Origin: CAZFIM01 sp964519615
GTDB lineage: Bacteria > Chloroflexota > Dehalococcoidia > GIF9 > UBA5629
Length of the DNA stretch: 64,000 nt
Direction of reading: 5' to 3'
NCBI GenBank assembly: GCA_964519615.1
Contig: CAZFIM010000004.1
Coordinates: 1 to 64,000, forward strand
A program made the position numbers and the translations under genes. The notes beneath the pieces are model-generated. The model saw only the letters and a list, made by a program, of their open reading frames with translations. It was not told the origin of the DNA and did not search any database. Positions 51,577 to 61,007 of the stretch are shown here, in pieces (positions within the stretch are counted from its first letter, which is position 1; the number at the start of each line of letters is the position of its first letter).

Positions 51577-52770
51577 TTATAGTGAATTTATCGCCGTCTC
51601 TATCCGGCGTAGGGCCTCCTCAAGGATGCTGCGCGGGCAGGCGATGTTCATACGCTGAAAGCCGGAACCGCCTGCGCCGAAAAGGAAGCCGTCGTCCAGC
51701 CCCACACGTGCATTGGTGCGCATGAAATGGCGCAGCGTCATATCATCCAACCCTAGTTTGCGGCAGTCGAGCCAGAGTAGATAGGTTGCCTGCGGCTTGA
51801 TAGGGGTAACGCGGGGAATTCTGCGTACAAAGTAGTCGAGCGTAAATTCCAGGTTCTTCTGCAGGTACGGCAGAAGCTGCGCAAGCCACTCATCGCCGTG
51901 GCGGTAAGCGGCCTCCATGGCCGTAAGCCCGAAAAGGTTGGGGAAAGGTATGCCCGCCCTTGCTTCTTTGAAGGCACGTCGCATCTTTCTATCCGCTATA
52001 ATTATAGAAGAGGCCTGCAGCCCCGCCAGATTAAAGGTCTTGCTGGGCGCCATGCAGACTATGCAGTTCTGCTCGAAGTCCTTAGAGATTGAGCCGAAAG
52101 GTATATGCCTGTAGCCTTCATAGAGTATCTCGCAATGTATTTCATCGGAAATAACGGTGATGCCGCTGCCCAGCGCGATCTCGCCGAGCTGCGCCAGCTC
52201 TTTTTTGCCCCAGAGGCGGCCTATGGGGTTCTGCGGATTGCAGAGTATGAGCGCTTTTACACGGTTGGGAACGTCTCCCATACCGGCTCCGGGACGGAAC
52301 TTGCTCCGCAGGTCATCGAAGTCCATATGGTAACGGCCTCGGGACAGCTTCAATTCATTGGTCGCTACCTGACAGCCGTTCTCCTTCACCACCGGAAAGA
52401 ACGGATAGTACACCGGTTCCTGCAGGACAACCGCATCTCCGGGACGTGTAAGAGACCTGACCGCCATGTGCAGAGCGGAGATAACGCCGGGGGTATAGAC
52501 CACCCATTCCGGCTCGATTTGCCAGCCAAACTTTCTCCTCACGCGGTCGACAACGGCCTCAGTCAGCTCAGGACCCGCGCAGGTATATCCGTAATACTCA
52601 TGCTCAATCCGCTTTCTTAAAGCATCCGTAACCGGCCGGGCGGCGGGAAAATCCATGTCCGCCACCCACATAGGTATCACATCTGAACTTCCGAACAATT
52701 TCTCCGTCAAGTCCCACTTTACGCTGCCGGTATTCTGCCGGGAATAGAGGCGGTCGAAATCGTATTTCAT
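51577..52770 (-). CDS. patB: PatB/MalY-type pyridoxal-phosphate C-S lyase
   Basis: The product is 397 residues. The PLP lysine lies in APSKTFNLAG. The family opens with 'WDLTEKLFGSSDVIPMWVADMDF', diagnostic of the MalY/PatB group, which cleave cystathionine or cysteine conjugates to thiols, pyruvate and ammonia. Fold-type I features 'NPQNPIGRLW' and 'SDEIHCEILY' are present. GGAG lies 5 nt before the ATG. It is a single gene on the minus strand. The 256-nt gap to the next gene (52771-53026) shows no other feature. Confidence 0.93.
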   Translation of the reverse strand: MKYDFDRLYSRQNTGSVKWDLTEKLFGSSDVIPMWVADMDFPAARPVTDALRKRIEHEYYGYTCAGPELTEAVVDRVRRKFGWQIEPEWVVYTPGVISALHMAVRSLTRPGDAVVLQEPVYYPFFPVVKENGCQVATNELKLSRGRYHMDFDDLRSKFRPGAGMGDVPNRVKALILCNPQNPIGRLWGKKELAQLGEIALGSGITVISDEIHCEILYEGYRHIPFGSISKDFEQNCIVCMAPSKTFNLAGLQASSIIIADRKMRRAFKEARAGIPFPNLFGLTAMEAAYRHGDEWLAQLLPYLQKNLEFTLDYFVRRIPRVTPIKPQATYLLWLDCRKLGLDDMTLRHFMRTNARVGLDDGFLFGAGGSGFQRMNIACPRSILEEALRRIETAINSL

Positions 52771-53026
52771 GCTTCTCCGTTCCTGCTCAATGAACTTTAG
52801 TTTGCTTCTCTATTGTAGTACCCGGACAGCGGCAGAACAATAGACGGGGACATTTCGGCCGGGATGATTAACCATAAGTACCTGTGAAGTTAAAAAACAA
52901 TTTGCCCGCAGGCGCGTCTATCGTCAGCAGATAACTCCCGCAGCAAACCTGCTCTTGATCATTATTAACACGGTTACACTTCCTGTGCTATGATGGATGC
53001 ATAGTAAGTTCAGTCAGGAAGATGTC

Positions 53027-54175
53027 ATGCACAAATCCATAGTCGCTTTGGTTAAATGCACCACATATGAAGAGAGCCGTGTGTTTGAGGCTGTACAGAA
53101 AGGGATAGACCTCTTGGGGGGTATCTCTCTCTTTGCTCATCCCGGTGCAAGAATAGTGATGAAACCGAATATCCTTATCGGCTCTGCTCCGGAACAATGC
53201 GTGACCACGCATCCTGCCGTCTTCAAAGCCGTGGGCACCATGCTTGCGCAAGCGAAAGCCAGTGTCTATTACGGCGATTCCCCGGCTTTCGGCAAAGCGG
53301 AAGCGAGTTTAAAACGGTCCTGCCTTAAACAGCCCGGCGATGAGCTGGGCTTTACGCTTGCCGATTTCGATTCCGGCAGGTCGGTAAGCCATGAAGACGC
53401 TTTGCTGATGAAGAAATTCGTCATCGCAAGCGGAGTGCTGGACAGCGATGGCCTGGTGAGTCTGCCCAAGCTCAAAACCCATGGTCTGGTACGCTTTACC
53501 GGCGCGGTCAAGAACCAGTTCGGATGCATACCCGGTCTGCTGAAAAGCCAGTACCACGTCAAGCTGCCCGACCCCTGGGACTTCTCCACCATGCTGGTGG
53601 ACCTCACTACACTGATAAAGCCCAGGCTCTATATTATGGACGGCATCACGGCGATGGAAGGCAACGGCCCTCGAAGCGGAAAGCCCCGGCAGCTAAATGT
53701 ACTGCTGTTTTCGGCTGACCCCACAGCGCTGGATGCTACCGCCTGCAGGATTATCAACCTGGATCCAGAGATAGTGCCCACAGCAACAGCGGGCGAAAAG
53801 GCGGGATTGGGAACGTACCATGCTGAGAACATTGAGCTTGCGGGAGAATGCATTGAGTCCTTCCTTACCCCTGATTTTAAGGCGGACCGGACCCCTCCGG
53901 CGCACATTGCCGGCGGCCGTATGAGGACTTTTCTCAAAAACAGGATGACACAGAGGCCGGTAATAGATAAAAAGAAATGCACCTGCTGCGGCACCTGCGT
54001 GAAAATGTGCCCGGTTGAACCGAAAGCTGTCGACTGGCAAAAAGGACAGAAAGCCAGCCCGCCCGTACATGACTATGACCGCTGCATCCGCTGCTACTGC
54101 TGCCAGGAGATGTGCCCGGAAGGAGCAATCTCGGTAGCCAGCCCGCTGCTGGGGAGGATTATGGGCAGCAAATAG
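53027..54175 (+). CDS. DUF362 protein with two 4Fe-4S clusters
   Basis: The product is 382 residues from ATG 53027, chosen because AGGAAG lies 5 nt upstream. The DUF362 domain (about residues 1-300; 'VMKPNILIG', 'LPKLKTHGLVRFTGAVKNQFG') is followed by a bacterial ferredoxin domain with CTCCGTCVKMCP and CIRCYCCQEMCPEGA, enough for two [4Fe-4S] clusters. Function is uncharacterised; such proteins may take part in electron transfer or Fe-S assembly. It is convergent with the TRAP transporter operon. Confidence 0.88.
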   Translation: MHKSIVALVKCTTYEESRVFEAVQKGIDLLGGISLFAHPGARIVMKPNILIGSAPEQCVTTHPAVFKAVGTMLAQAKASVYYGDSPAFGKAEASLKRSCLKQPGDELGFTLADFDSGRSVSHEDALLMKKFVIASGVLDSDGLVSLPKLKTHGLVRFTGAVKNQFGCIPGLLKSQYHVKLPDPWDFSTMLVDLTTLIKPRLYIMDGITAMEGNGPRSGKPRQLNVLLFSADPTALDATACRIINLDPEIVPTATAGEKAGLGTYHAENIELAGECIESFLTPDFKADRTPPAHIAGGRMRTFLKNRMTQRPVIDKKKCTCCGTCVKMCPVEPKAVDWQKGQKASPPVHDYDRCIRCYCCQEMCPEGAISVASPLLGRIMGSK

Positions 54176-54206
54176 GGAAAAATAGAGAATAAAAAACTAT
54201 TTCCGC

Positions 54207-55505
54207 TTATAGCATCTGTGGCAACCAGAGCGCCAATTGAGGGAAAACCGTTAAAAGGGCGACAATAATCATCAGCACGATGAAAAAGGGAAAGCAGCCC
54301 CTGACGATATCCATGAAGGGATAGTCCGGCCGAAGGCTCTGAATAACGAACAGATTGAATCCTACCGGCGGTGTGAGTAAAGCCGCTTCAATAAGCATCG
54401 TCAATATAATTCCGAACCAGATGGTATCACAGCCCAAAGCTGCAACGACAGGCACCACAACGGGAATTGTCATTATCATTATCGAGATTCCGTCTATCAG
54501 CATCCCGAGGAGAAGATACATCACTATAATGCCGATGAGGATGAAGACAGGCGCAACATCCAGCCCTGTAACGAAATCGGCTATTCCTCTGGTTATGCCG
54601 GCATTGGATAAAAACACCGTCGCGAGCTGACCGCTCAAATAAATACAGATTATCATGCTGCTGGTTATCACCGTCGCGGTTATTGCCCGCGCCAGAGCAC
54701 CTCTGCTGAATTGACGGTAAACAACGGCGATGATGATGACAAGAAAACAGCCGACCGTAGCCGCTTCAGTGGGCGTCGCCCACCCCAGATAGATAGACCC
54801 GATCACTCCAAGGACAAGTACCAGTACGGGCCATGCCCTCAACAGCAGCAGCAAGCAGCGGCCCCAGGGTTCTTTTTGCCGTACATTTCCCAGTTCCGGG
54901 TGTATTGCCAGCCGTATTACGATGTAAGCCATATAACTCAAGGTAAGGATTAAGCCCGGTACCACTCCGGCAAGAAACAGCTTGCCTACAGATTCGCCTG
55001 TCTGCAAACCATAGATGATGAGCGTAATACTGGGTGGTATAAGAATACCCAGGGTCCCACCGGCGGCTACCGAACCGACGGAGATTTTGCGGTCGTAGCC
55101 CAGTTTTTCCATTTCCGGCAGGGCTATAGAGGCGATAGTTGCGCATGACGCCAGGCTGGAGCCGCTGCAAGCGGCGAAAGCCGCGCTTACTGCGATATTT
55201 GTATGCAGCAGGCCGCCGGGCAGAATGCGATCGATAAAAGGGGACAGCCCAGCGTAGATACGCTGGCTCAAATTGGTCTCATGAAGCAAATAGCCCATGA
55301 ACACGAACAGGGGGATAGCAGCTATGGAAAAAGAATTGAGCCCTTGCCAGGCAACGCGGCCGAGGCTGGGCCACATGCCGGAGCCGAAAGCGATCGATAC
55401 CGAACATACGCCGACAACGCCCAGAGCGAATACAACGGGCATGCCGCTGAAAACCAGCACAAGCAGGGCAACGATCCATATGACAATACTGCCAAGTAAG
55501 TCCAT
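54207..55505 (-). CDS. dctM: TRAP transporter large permease (DctM family)
   Basis: The product is 432 residues from ATG 55505 with AAGGAA upstream. Twelve or so membrane helices include the family motifs 'VPLFVFMGYLLHET'-like 'AIPLFVFMGYLLHETNLSQ', 'GSSLASCATIASIALPEM' and 'GGTLGILIPPSITLIIYG'. It uses the sodium gradient to import a solute delivered by the DctP protein. It is the last gene of the ferredoxin-AOR-DctP-DctQ-DctM operon, 34 nt below dctQ. Confidence 0.93.
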   Translation of the reverse strand: MDLLGSIVIWIVALLVLVFSGMPVVFALGVVGVCSVSIAFGSGMWPSLGRVAWQGLNSFSIAAIPLFVFMGYLLHETNLSQRIYAGLSPFIDRILPGGLLHTNIAVSAAFAACSGSSLASCATIASIALPEMEKLGYDRKISVGSVAAGGTLGILIPPSITLIIYGLQTGESVGKLFLAGVVPGLILTLSYMAYIVIRLAIHPELGNVRQKEPWGRCLLLLLRAWPVLVLVLGVIGSIYLGWATPTEAATVGCFLVIIIAVVYRQFSRGALARAITATVITSSMIICIYLSGQLATVFLSNAGITRGIADFVTGLDVAPVFILIGIIVMYLLLGMLIDGISIMIMTIPVVVPVVAALGCDTIWFGIILTMLIEAALLTPPVGFNLFVIQSLRPDYPFMDIVRGCFPFFIVLMIIVALLTVFPQLALWLPQML

Positions 55506-55539
55506 GCGGTATTTGTTTCCTTGCAACAGGAGCTATAGC

Positions 55540-56109
55540 CTATTGCCCGCTCAGGCTATCGCTCCTGTTATTACTTTGTATAAGAGTTCTTGTCGCTATA
55601 ATTATTTCTATAAGCAGCTGCAGAGCGAACAGCCACAGACCGAAAGGCAGCAGCAGTTGAGGATATGCGAGCGGCGTTTCCATAGCGGTTATGGCAACAT
55701 ATCCCTTCCTGAGAGAGGTCATCGCCAGATTGAAGGTCTGAACGCCCATAAAGGTTAGAAAAACAAGGCCCTGAACATAACCTGCTATTATCAGCCATTG
55801 TCTGGCATTTTCCGGCATAAAGCGGAGAAAATGGTCCACCCGCACATGGCCGCCCTTTTTCAATGTATACGCCGCTCCCACAATACCCACAACAGGTATC
55901 AGGTAGGCAACATATTCTTCAGCAAAAGGAAGCGCTCCATGCAGCAGATTACGGGTTATCAACTGTGAGCCCACCAGCAGGAGCATAAGGCATAAACCGA
56001 ATCCGGCAATAGCAATGCTCAGCTTAGGCAAAATGTCATCAGCCTTTCTCACTATCCGGAGCAATACGGTGTTAATAACCTTTATGGCAGCTCTGGTACT
56101 ATTTCGCAT
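55540..56109 (-). CDS. dctQ: TRAP transporter small permease (DctQ family)
   Basis: The product is 189 residues with four membrane helices. The motif 'PFAEEYVAYLIPVVGIVGAAYTLKKGGHVRVD' (split over about residues 62-93) is the hallmark of DctQ, where a conserved Glu in the second helix faces DctM. It partners the large permease. It is co-transcribed with its neighbours: dctP ends 37 nt upstream. Confidence 0.92.
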   Translation of the reverse strand: MRNSTRAAIKVINTVLLRIVRKADDILPKLSIAIAGFGLCLMLLLVGSQLITRNLLHGALPFAEEYVAYLIPVVGIVGAAYTLKKGGHVRVDHFLRFMPENARQWLIIAGYVQGLVFLTFMGVQTFNLAMTSLRKGYVAITAMETPLAYPQLLLPFGLWLFALQLLIEIIIATRTLIQSNNRSDSLSGQ

Positions 56110-56146
56110 ACCGCTTATTCAATCTTCCGGTACTCTATCGATGAGC

Positions 56147-57208
56147 TTATTTACGGCCCAGGATATCAAGCACTTTATCCATTATTTGTGCCTCTTCAGG
56201 ACTGAGTCCTGCCTGCCATTCCGACCAGACGGTCTTGCAGACCTCGCGTGATTTCTCCAGGTCAGCCTCCGACGGATACACCTGTTCCTGTCCGTAGTCG
56301 ATGAAGAATTGCAGTCTCTCCTGGAATAAATCGCCGTCCGGCGCCAGCAATAGCTGCTGACATTCCTCCGCGGTAGCGGCCGACTCCTCCACCAGGATTT
56401 CCTGCAGGTCTGAGGGCAGACCGGCAAATGCCTCCGTGTTTACGAAATTGATGTAATAAGCGGAGGGCATAGGCCAGAAGTTCTGAAACGGGCAAATCTC
56501 GTAGAACTTCATATCATACATGGAAATCGCCTGGTTGAGAGTGCCCTGAATGACTCCTGTAGACATGGCGGTGTACATTTCAGAGTAATCACAGGTAATA
56601 GCGGCGGCACCCATCCTTTCCAGGTATGTGGTCACCATCTGGTTCCATGTTCGTAGTTTGGCTCCCCTGAAATCATCCGCAGTGCCGAGCTTGACGGTTG
56701 AGAACCAACTGCACATCGGCCAGGCCCATGCGCCGAGCAGCTTCATATTCATTGAAGCGGCCGTTTTATCCATATCAGGTCTTATCGATTTATACACATT
56801 AATACGTTCAGCCTGCGTATCGTAGATAAACTGGTCCAGTATCAAGAACACGTTTTGTTCGTTGAAGGCGGATGATACCGTCTGTCCCATTTCAGCAAGT
56901 CCCTCGCTGACAACACGATGCATCTCATATGCGCCGTAGCCCAGTTCTCCCACATAATGAATGGTAATATTAAGCTGCCCGCCGCTGCGTTCAGCTATTC
57001 TATCCACCATTTCCTCCTGTATTGCCGCGGTCACGCTTGACGCCGGGTCGTTAATGGTAAACCGCCAGTTTAAAGGCTCGCTTACGGCCAGAGTCTGTGG
57101 AGTCTGTGGAGACTGCGGCGTTGCCGGCTCAGGTTGAGCACAACCCGCCAGCGACAGCGCCAGCAAGACGCACACCATGATAAGGGACAATGCTATATTC
57201 TTTTTCAC
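56147..57208 (-). CDS. dctP: TRAP transporter solute-binding lipoprotein (DctP family)
   Basis: The product is about 353 residues from a GTG at 57208 with AGGAGG 8 nt upstream. A lipoprotein signal ends LSLAGC, and a Thr/Pro/Gln-rich linker follows (PATPQSPQTPQTL). The mature domain holds the DctP fold with 'GAKLRTWNQMVTTYLERMGA', containing the conserved Arg that binds the substrate carboxylate. So the substrate is probably an organic acid. It is the upstream transporter gene, 114 nt below the AOR gene on the same strand. Confidence 0.9.
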   Translation of the reverse strand: MKKNIALSLIMVCVLLALSLAGCAQPEPATPQSPQTPQTLAVSEPLNWRFTINDPASSVTAAIQEEMVDRIAERSGGQLNITIHYVGELGYGAYEMHRVVSEGLAEMGQTVSSAFNEQNVFLILDQFIYDTQAERINVYKSIRPDMDKTAASMNMKLLGAWAWPMCSWFSTVKLGTADDFRGAKLRTWNQMVTTYLERMGAAAITCDYSEMYTAMSTGVIQGTLNQAISMYDMKFYEICPFQNFWPMPSAYYINFVNTEAFAGLPSDLQEILVEESAATAEECQQLLLAPDGDLFQERLQFFIDYGQEQVYPSEADLEKSREVCKTVWSEWQAGLSPEEAQIMDKVLDILGRK

Positions 57209-57322
57209 CTGGTTAACCTCCTGATTGATACTTTTTTTATATTGAATATGGTTGGTCATGTATTCTTATATCTGTATGGCATTATTGCCGGACCGGAACA
57301 GTCCGGCCCCGACCCGTGGCAA

Positions 57323-59311
57323 TCACGGGATAAGAGCTTTCATCTGCCCTGCGATATCCTCCAGCCCCGAGGCGCAAAGCTTCTTTTCAGCCGGAATGCC
57401 GGTTTTCAGGTCACAGCCCAACAGCCGGTAATACTCATCCAGCACCATATCGTAGTTTTCCATACTCAGCGGTTGATTTTTATAATCGAAACAGGGATTC
57501 TCTTCACCGTGCTTTAACTGCCACCGGAGGAAAAAGGGATAGTCGTCAATTCTCCTTATACCTTCCCTGGCATTATAGGCACGCTCAAGAAGTACTTTCC
57601 TTTCCGCCGCCGCAACCAGTGCGTCCGTGGTGTATGCCTCTCCCAGCACAAGTGTAAGAAGGTCGCTTAAATCTTTTAAGGCAATACCTTCAACGCAGAA
57701 AGACTGCTCCGTGGCGAATTTGCATATCCCCGTCATATCGCCTAACGAGCCGAGGATCTCCATATCATAGACGACCCTGGCCTTCTCCGGACTGGCGGCC
57801 CAGGCGCTGGTAAGAAGTCCTGAATTTCCGTATTTTTTCTCTCCGAGTCCTGACAGGAGTTCCTTATCTATACCCCATTCGGTACGGTTATCGGCGCAAT
57901 ACATATAAGGAGAATTGCCCACGTCGAAACCGCGTGTACCCGTGTTCATGGCCACCGTATAATCTATAGTGGTTGCCAGGCCCGAACCGAGATTGTAGGT
58001 ATATAACCCCTTGTTATGAGCCGCATACTGCTCCGCCCCCTTCCCGAATGCCCGCAGCGATTTCAGAGGATACCCGTCAAGAAGCCTGCCTATCCCCTGC
58101 CGGTACGCTATCTTCTGTGTAAGCTCCAGTATGGCATGCTCGTTACCGCGTGTTACCTCGATATTATCGGTATCCTTTTTGCTGACAATTCCGGCTTCAT
58201 ATAGCTTCATAAGCCAGACAATAGCGGCCGCCGGAGCATCCAGGTTCAGGCCCAAACGGCTGCACAGGTTGTAATAGTGAAAGAGAAACTCCGCGCTGTC
58301 TGTCCCCAGTCCCAGCGCAAACATCTGCAGCGTGGCCTCGATACCTTCCCCTCTGGTCCCTTTATATTTTCCCTGTGTGACATTGAAATAATGGCCGCAG
58401 TGGAGAGGACAGGCAAAACAGGAAAGGTTCTTTTCAAAATACGGCTCCAGCGCGTCCTCTTCAACATTGCGCATCCGCTTTCCGCCGGTTACTATCTTCG
58501 CGGTCGTGGAACGGCTGTACATGCCGCCCACCCACGAAAGCGCGCCGTATTTTCTGTGGGTTTCATAAAGGGGATCGCCCTTGAACCGCTCGCATAGAGT
58601 CCTGCACAAGTTAAAAAATTCTCCAGGTCTCTCCACAGTAACGGCACTGCTCCCCCTAACGGCTATCCCCTTGAGATTCTTGGAACCCCACACAGCACCC
58701 ATACCCGTTTTGGCAGCGGCCCTGCTCAGGCCGCCTATGATACATGAAGCCAGGCTGAGATTCTCACCGGCCGGGCCGATAAGCATGGTAGCGATATCAC
58801 CGGCATCACGCCTCCCGGTAAAGCTGCCCTGATGCCCGCTGCATATCATGCTGCGGGCAGTCCATACCGTTTGTCCCCATAGGCGAGCGGCGTTTTTTAT
58901 CTCGACCTTATCATCATCGATCCACAGGTATACCGGCTTTTCAGCTTTCCCGCGGATAACTATCAGGTCGTACCCGGCATATCTCATCACCGGGCCGAAG
59001 CTGCCGCCCATATTGCTGCGGCCGTATATGCCGGTTAAAGGTGATTTGGTGATCAGTTCACAGCGGCCTGATGACGGCGCAAGCGTGCCGTTGAGAAGCC
59101 CTGCCGCAATAATTACCGGATTCTCAGGGCTAAGCGCATCCACCTCAGGACCGGCTTCATCATAAAGGATACGGGTACCGATCCCCACGGCCCCCAGATA
59201 GTCAAGCATCCGGCCTTCATCTATGCAGGAGGTCTCCTTTTTGCCGGTGGAAAGGTCTACGGCAAGCAGCTTTCCTGTTCCGCAATTCAGCTTTAGCGTT
59301 TTATCTTTCAT
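57323..59311 (-). CDS. aor: tungsten-type aldehyde ferredoxin oxidoreductase
   Basis: The product is 662 residues from ATG 59311. N-terminal tungstopterin domain motifs include 'GRSNMGGSFGPVMRYAGYD'. The Fe-S ligands are C-F-A-C-P-L-H-C (C-x2-C-x3-C near residue 285), with a fourth Cys in 'GDMTGICKF'. Such enzymes oxidise aldehydes to acids with ferredoxin, or reduce carboxylates. The dense catalytic Glu region reads 'RGEGIEATLQ' instead of the common EYE, which places it outside the classical Pyrococcus AOR subgroup. The upstream gene (30-nt gap) encodes its probable electron-transfer subunit. Confidence 0.92.
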   Translation of the reverse strand: MKDKTLKLNCGTGKLLAVDLSTGKKETSCIDEGRMLDYLGAVGIGTRILYDEAGPEVDALSPENPVIIAAGLLNGTLAPSSGRCELITKSPLTGIYGRSNMGGSFGPVMRYAGYDLIVIRGKAEKPVYLWIDDDKVEIKNAARLWGQTVWTARSMICSGHQGSFTGRRDAGDIATMLIGPAGENLSLASCIIGGLSRAAAKTGMGAVWGSKNLKGIAVRGSSAVTVERPGEFFNLCRTLCERFKGDPLYETHRKYGALSWVGGMYSRSTTAKIVTGGKRMRNVEEDALEPYFEKNLSCFACPLHCGHYFNVTQGKYKGTRGEGIEATLQMFALGLGTDSAEFLFHYYNLCSRLGLNLDAPAAAIVWLMKLYEAGIVSKKDTDNIEVTRGNEHAILELTQKIAYRQGIGRLLDGYPLKSLRAFGKGAEQYAAHNKGLYTYNLGSGLATTIDYTVAMNTGTRGFDVGNSPYMYCADNRTEWGIDKELLSGLGEKKYGNSGLLTSAWAASPEKARVVYDMEILGSLGDMTGICKFATEQSFCVEGIALKDLSDLLTLVLGEAYTTDALVAAAERKVLLERAYNAREGIRRIDDYPFFLRWQLKHGEENPCFDYKNQPLSMENYDMVLDEYYRLLGCDLKTGIPAEKKLCASGLEDIAGQMKALIP

Positions 59312-59340
59312 CAATCGAGAACTTCACTGTTAAAAACAAA

Positions 59341-59844
59341 TCAGCAACAGCGGCCGCTCTCCCGGTGACTTTTTACCACCGTAAGCATTTCCGCAAGCTC
59401 CTTTTCCAGGCGTAATCTTCTTTCCTCATCGCAGACACTATCGTCACTATATGTGAGCGCGCCGCTCGAACAGACCTGTACACATTTGGGCTCGCCTCCA
59501 CAAAGGTGGCATACAACCGTTTCTTCCAGTACAGGATCAAAAGAGGGCCCCGCATAAGGGCATACATCACGGCAGGTCCGGCAGTTGGTACAGAGCTCTA
59601 TATCTATCTCCACCAGTCCGTTTTCATTCTTCTTTATCGCGCCTGCCGGACAAGCAGCTGCACAGACAGGTTCGTCGCAGTTCCGGCATATCATCGGCAC
59701 ATACAGACCGTCCTCCTCCAGAGAAACTATACCTATCCGTGCCCGCAGCGGATTAAAGGTACCGGTGATGGTGAGCGAGCATGCCAGAACACACATCCGG
59801 CATCCGCTGCATTTCGCGTGTTCGACGGTTATACGTGCTGACAT
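59341..59844 (-). CDS. polyferredoxin subunit of the aldehyde oxidoreductase
   Basis: The product is 167 residues with four Cys clusters: CSGCRMCVLACS, CRNCDEPVCAAACP, CTNCRTCRDVCP and CHLCGGEPKCVQVCS. It is like the DmsB/HycB family and can hold four [4Fe-4S] clusters as an electron wire. There is no signal peptide, so it is cytoplasmic. GGAAAG lies 8 nt before the ATG. It is the first gene of the operon and probably carries electrons between the tungsten enzyme and ferredoxin or another acceptor. Confidence 0.93.
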   Translation of the reverse strand: MSARITVEHAKCSGCRMCVLACSLTITGTFNPLRARIGIVSLEEDGLYVPMICRNCDEPVCAAACPAGAIKKNENGLVEIDIELCTNCRTCRDVCPYAGPSFDPVLEETVVCHLCGGEPKCVQVCSSGALTYSDDSVCDEERRLRLEKELAEMLTVVKSHRESGRCC

Positions 59845-59921
59845 GAGTAATTCTTTCCTTCAGTCCGGTCAGGAAGGCCGCTTCATTTCTTTTCCAAGTA
59901 CGTGTTTCCGGCTTGCATAAA

Positions 59922-59970
59922 ATATTACCTTATCGTGGTATATAAGTCAATTTTATTATTGTAATAAAAT
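59922..59970 (-). promoter_or_regulatory. promoter with upstream palindrome of the AOR-TRAP operon
   Basis: On the minus strand, TTGACT (59945-59950) and TAATAT (59922-59927) are separated by 17 nt. A 21-nt palindrome, ATTTTATTA-N3-TAATAAAAT (59950-59970), abuts the -35 box, a position suited to an activator. The 5' leader is about 70 nt. The 403-nt gap 59845-60247 contains no other clear gene. Confidence 0.7.
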
Positions 59971-60049
59971 ATTCTTATTATTTAGCCGGTAATGCGGCGG
60001 CATGATAGCTGCAATAAAGGTAAAAAACGAACGGCGGCAGAAGCGGTTT

Positions 60050-60079
60050 TTGACGCTTTTTAAGACGTGATGCTATCAT
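60050..60079 (+). promoter_or_regulatory. possible promoter of the small lipoprotein gene
   Basis: TTGACG (60050-60055) and TATCAT (60074-60079) are separated by 18 nt on the plus strand. It would give a leader of about 160 nt before the GTG at 60248. Confidence 0.4.
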
Positions 60080-60247
60080 AGCTTTATCGGACTGGAATAT
60101 ATGATTCAATACAGGCTCCTGCCTGAAACTGTCTCTTTTACAGGTACATATGGCGCAACGGCGGCGCCCGTTCATCATCAGGCGTCGCTCCACCAACGGC
60201 AAAGAGCGGTTTCACCCCCGCCCTATCCGCTTAAATAAAGGTATCAG

Positions 60248-60460
60248 GTGAATAAAAAGAACGTTAGAAAATTATCCCGGTTTTCGCTGACGGTTGCGGC
60301 AGTCATAGTCCCACTGGTGTTATTGCTCGCAGGCTGCGGGACGGCTACAGATGACGCCGGAGCGGCGGACTACATCCCGCTTGAACGCGGCGATTGGCAG
60401 GTATCGACACCCCGTGAACAGGGGGAGGCAGGACCTCAGCTAAAGCAGAGGAGCGACTGA
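60248..60460 (+). CDS. small lipoprotein
   Basis: The product is 70 residues from a GTG at 60248. A basic N-terminus and hydrophobic stretch end in LLAGC, a clear lipobox, so about 40 acidic, Gly-rich residues remain on the outer face of the membrane ('GDWQVSTPREQGEAGPQ'). AAGG lies about 7 nt upstream. It has no recognised family. The stop is close to the convergent PNPOx-family gene. Confidence 0.65.
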   Translation: MNKKNVRKLSRFSLTVAAVIVPLVLLLAGCGTATDDAGAADYIPLERGDWQVSTPREQGEAGPQLKQRSD

Positions 60461-60483
60461 AAGCAGGTAGTCACAATACCGTA

Positions 60484-60849
60484 CTAGCGGTATTCTACCT
60501 CTTCCACAGCAATTTTTACCACGTTCTTTAACTTCATCTTCATGCCTGCCGCCTCTTCCGCCATCTTGTCGAAAAGCTCACCCGAGCTTATAATCTCGGC
60601 TTTTCCCCACACACGGCAAACCTTGCGGGAAGCAGCATCAAGGCATATTACTGCAACCTGCGGATTCTCTTTTATATTGGCGATTGTACGGGGGGAATCG
60701 ATATCGGCAAAGACAAGATGTTCATCGTCCAGCACTCTTAATGAGCCTTTAGCAGATACATTCGGTTTGCCGCTACCGGCGGCTGTAGCTACCAATGCCG
60801 GGTGGATTTCTCCGATAGTTTTCTTTACATCAGCGCTAAGTTTTGCCAC
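60484..60849 (-). CDS. pyridoxamine 5'-phosphate oxidase-family flavin-binding protein
   Basis: The product is 121 residues from a GTG at 60849 with AGGAGG 5 nt upstream; a longer in-frame reading to 60906 has no ribosome site. The split-barrel pattern 'PALVATAAGSGKPNVSAKGS' and 'LVFADIDSPRTIANIKENPQVAVIC' is typical of small FMN- or F420-binding split-barrel proteins. It probably binds FMN and acts as a reductase or flavin carrier. Precise function unknown. Confidence 0.82.
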   Translation of the reverse strand: MAKLSADVKKTIGEIHPALVATAAGSGKPNVSAKGSLRVLDDEHLVFADIDSPRTIANIKENPQVAVICLDAASRKVCRVWGKAEIISSGELFDKMAEEAAGMKMKLKNVVKIAVEEVEYR

Positions 60850-61007
60850 GTTGACCTCCTGCCAGCAGCATGAATTCATTCTGTTACTACATTGTAAGCT
60901 TGCCATTATGGTATTACAAGGTATTCATAAGACAACATTTCTCTCTTTGTATTTCCCGACTAAAAATGGTATCGTGGATTTGTTAGCAAAAGTCAGATGC
61001 TATTCAA

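Noticed and set aside
59978..60202. 74-codon frame on the minus strand
   Set aside because: It has no ribosome site, a skewed Arg/Cys composition and no recognisable domain, and lies in the leader region of the small lipoprotein gene.
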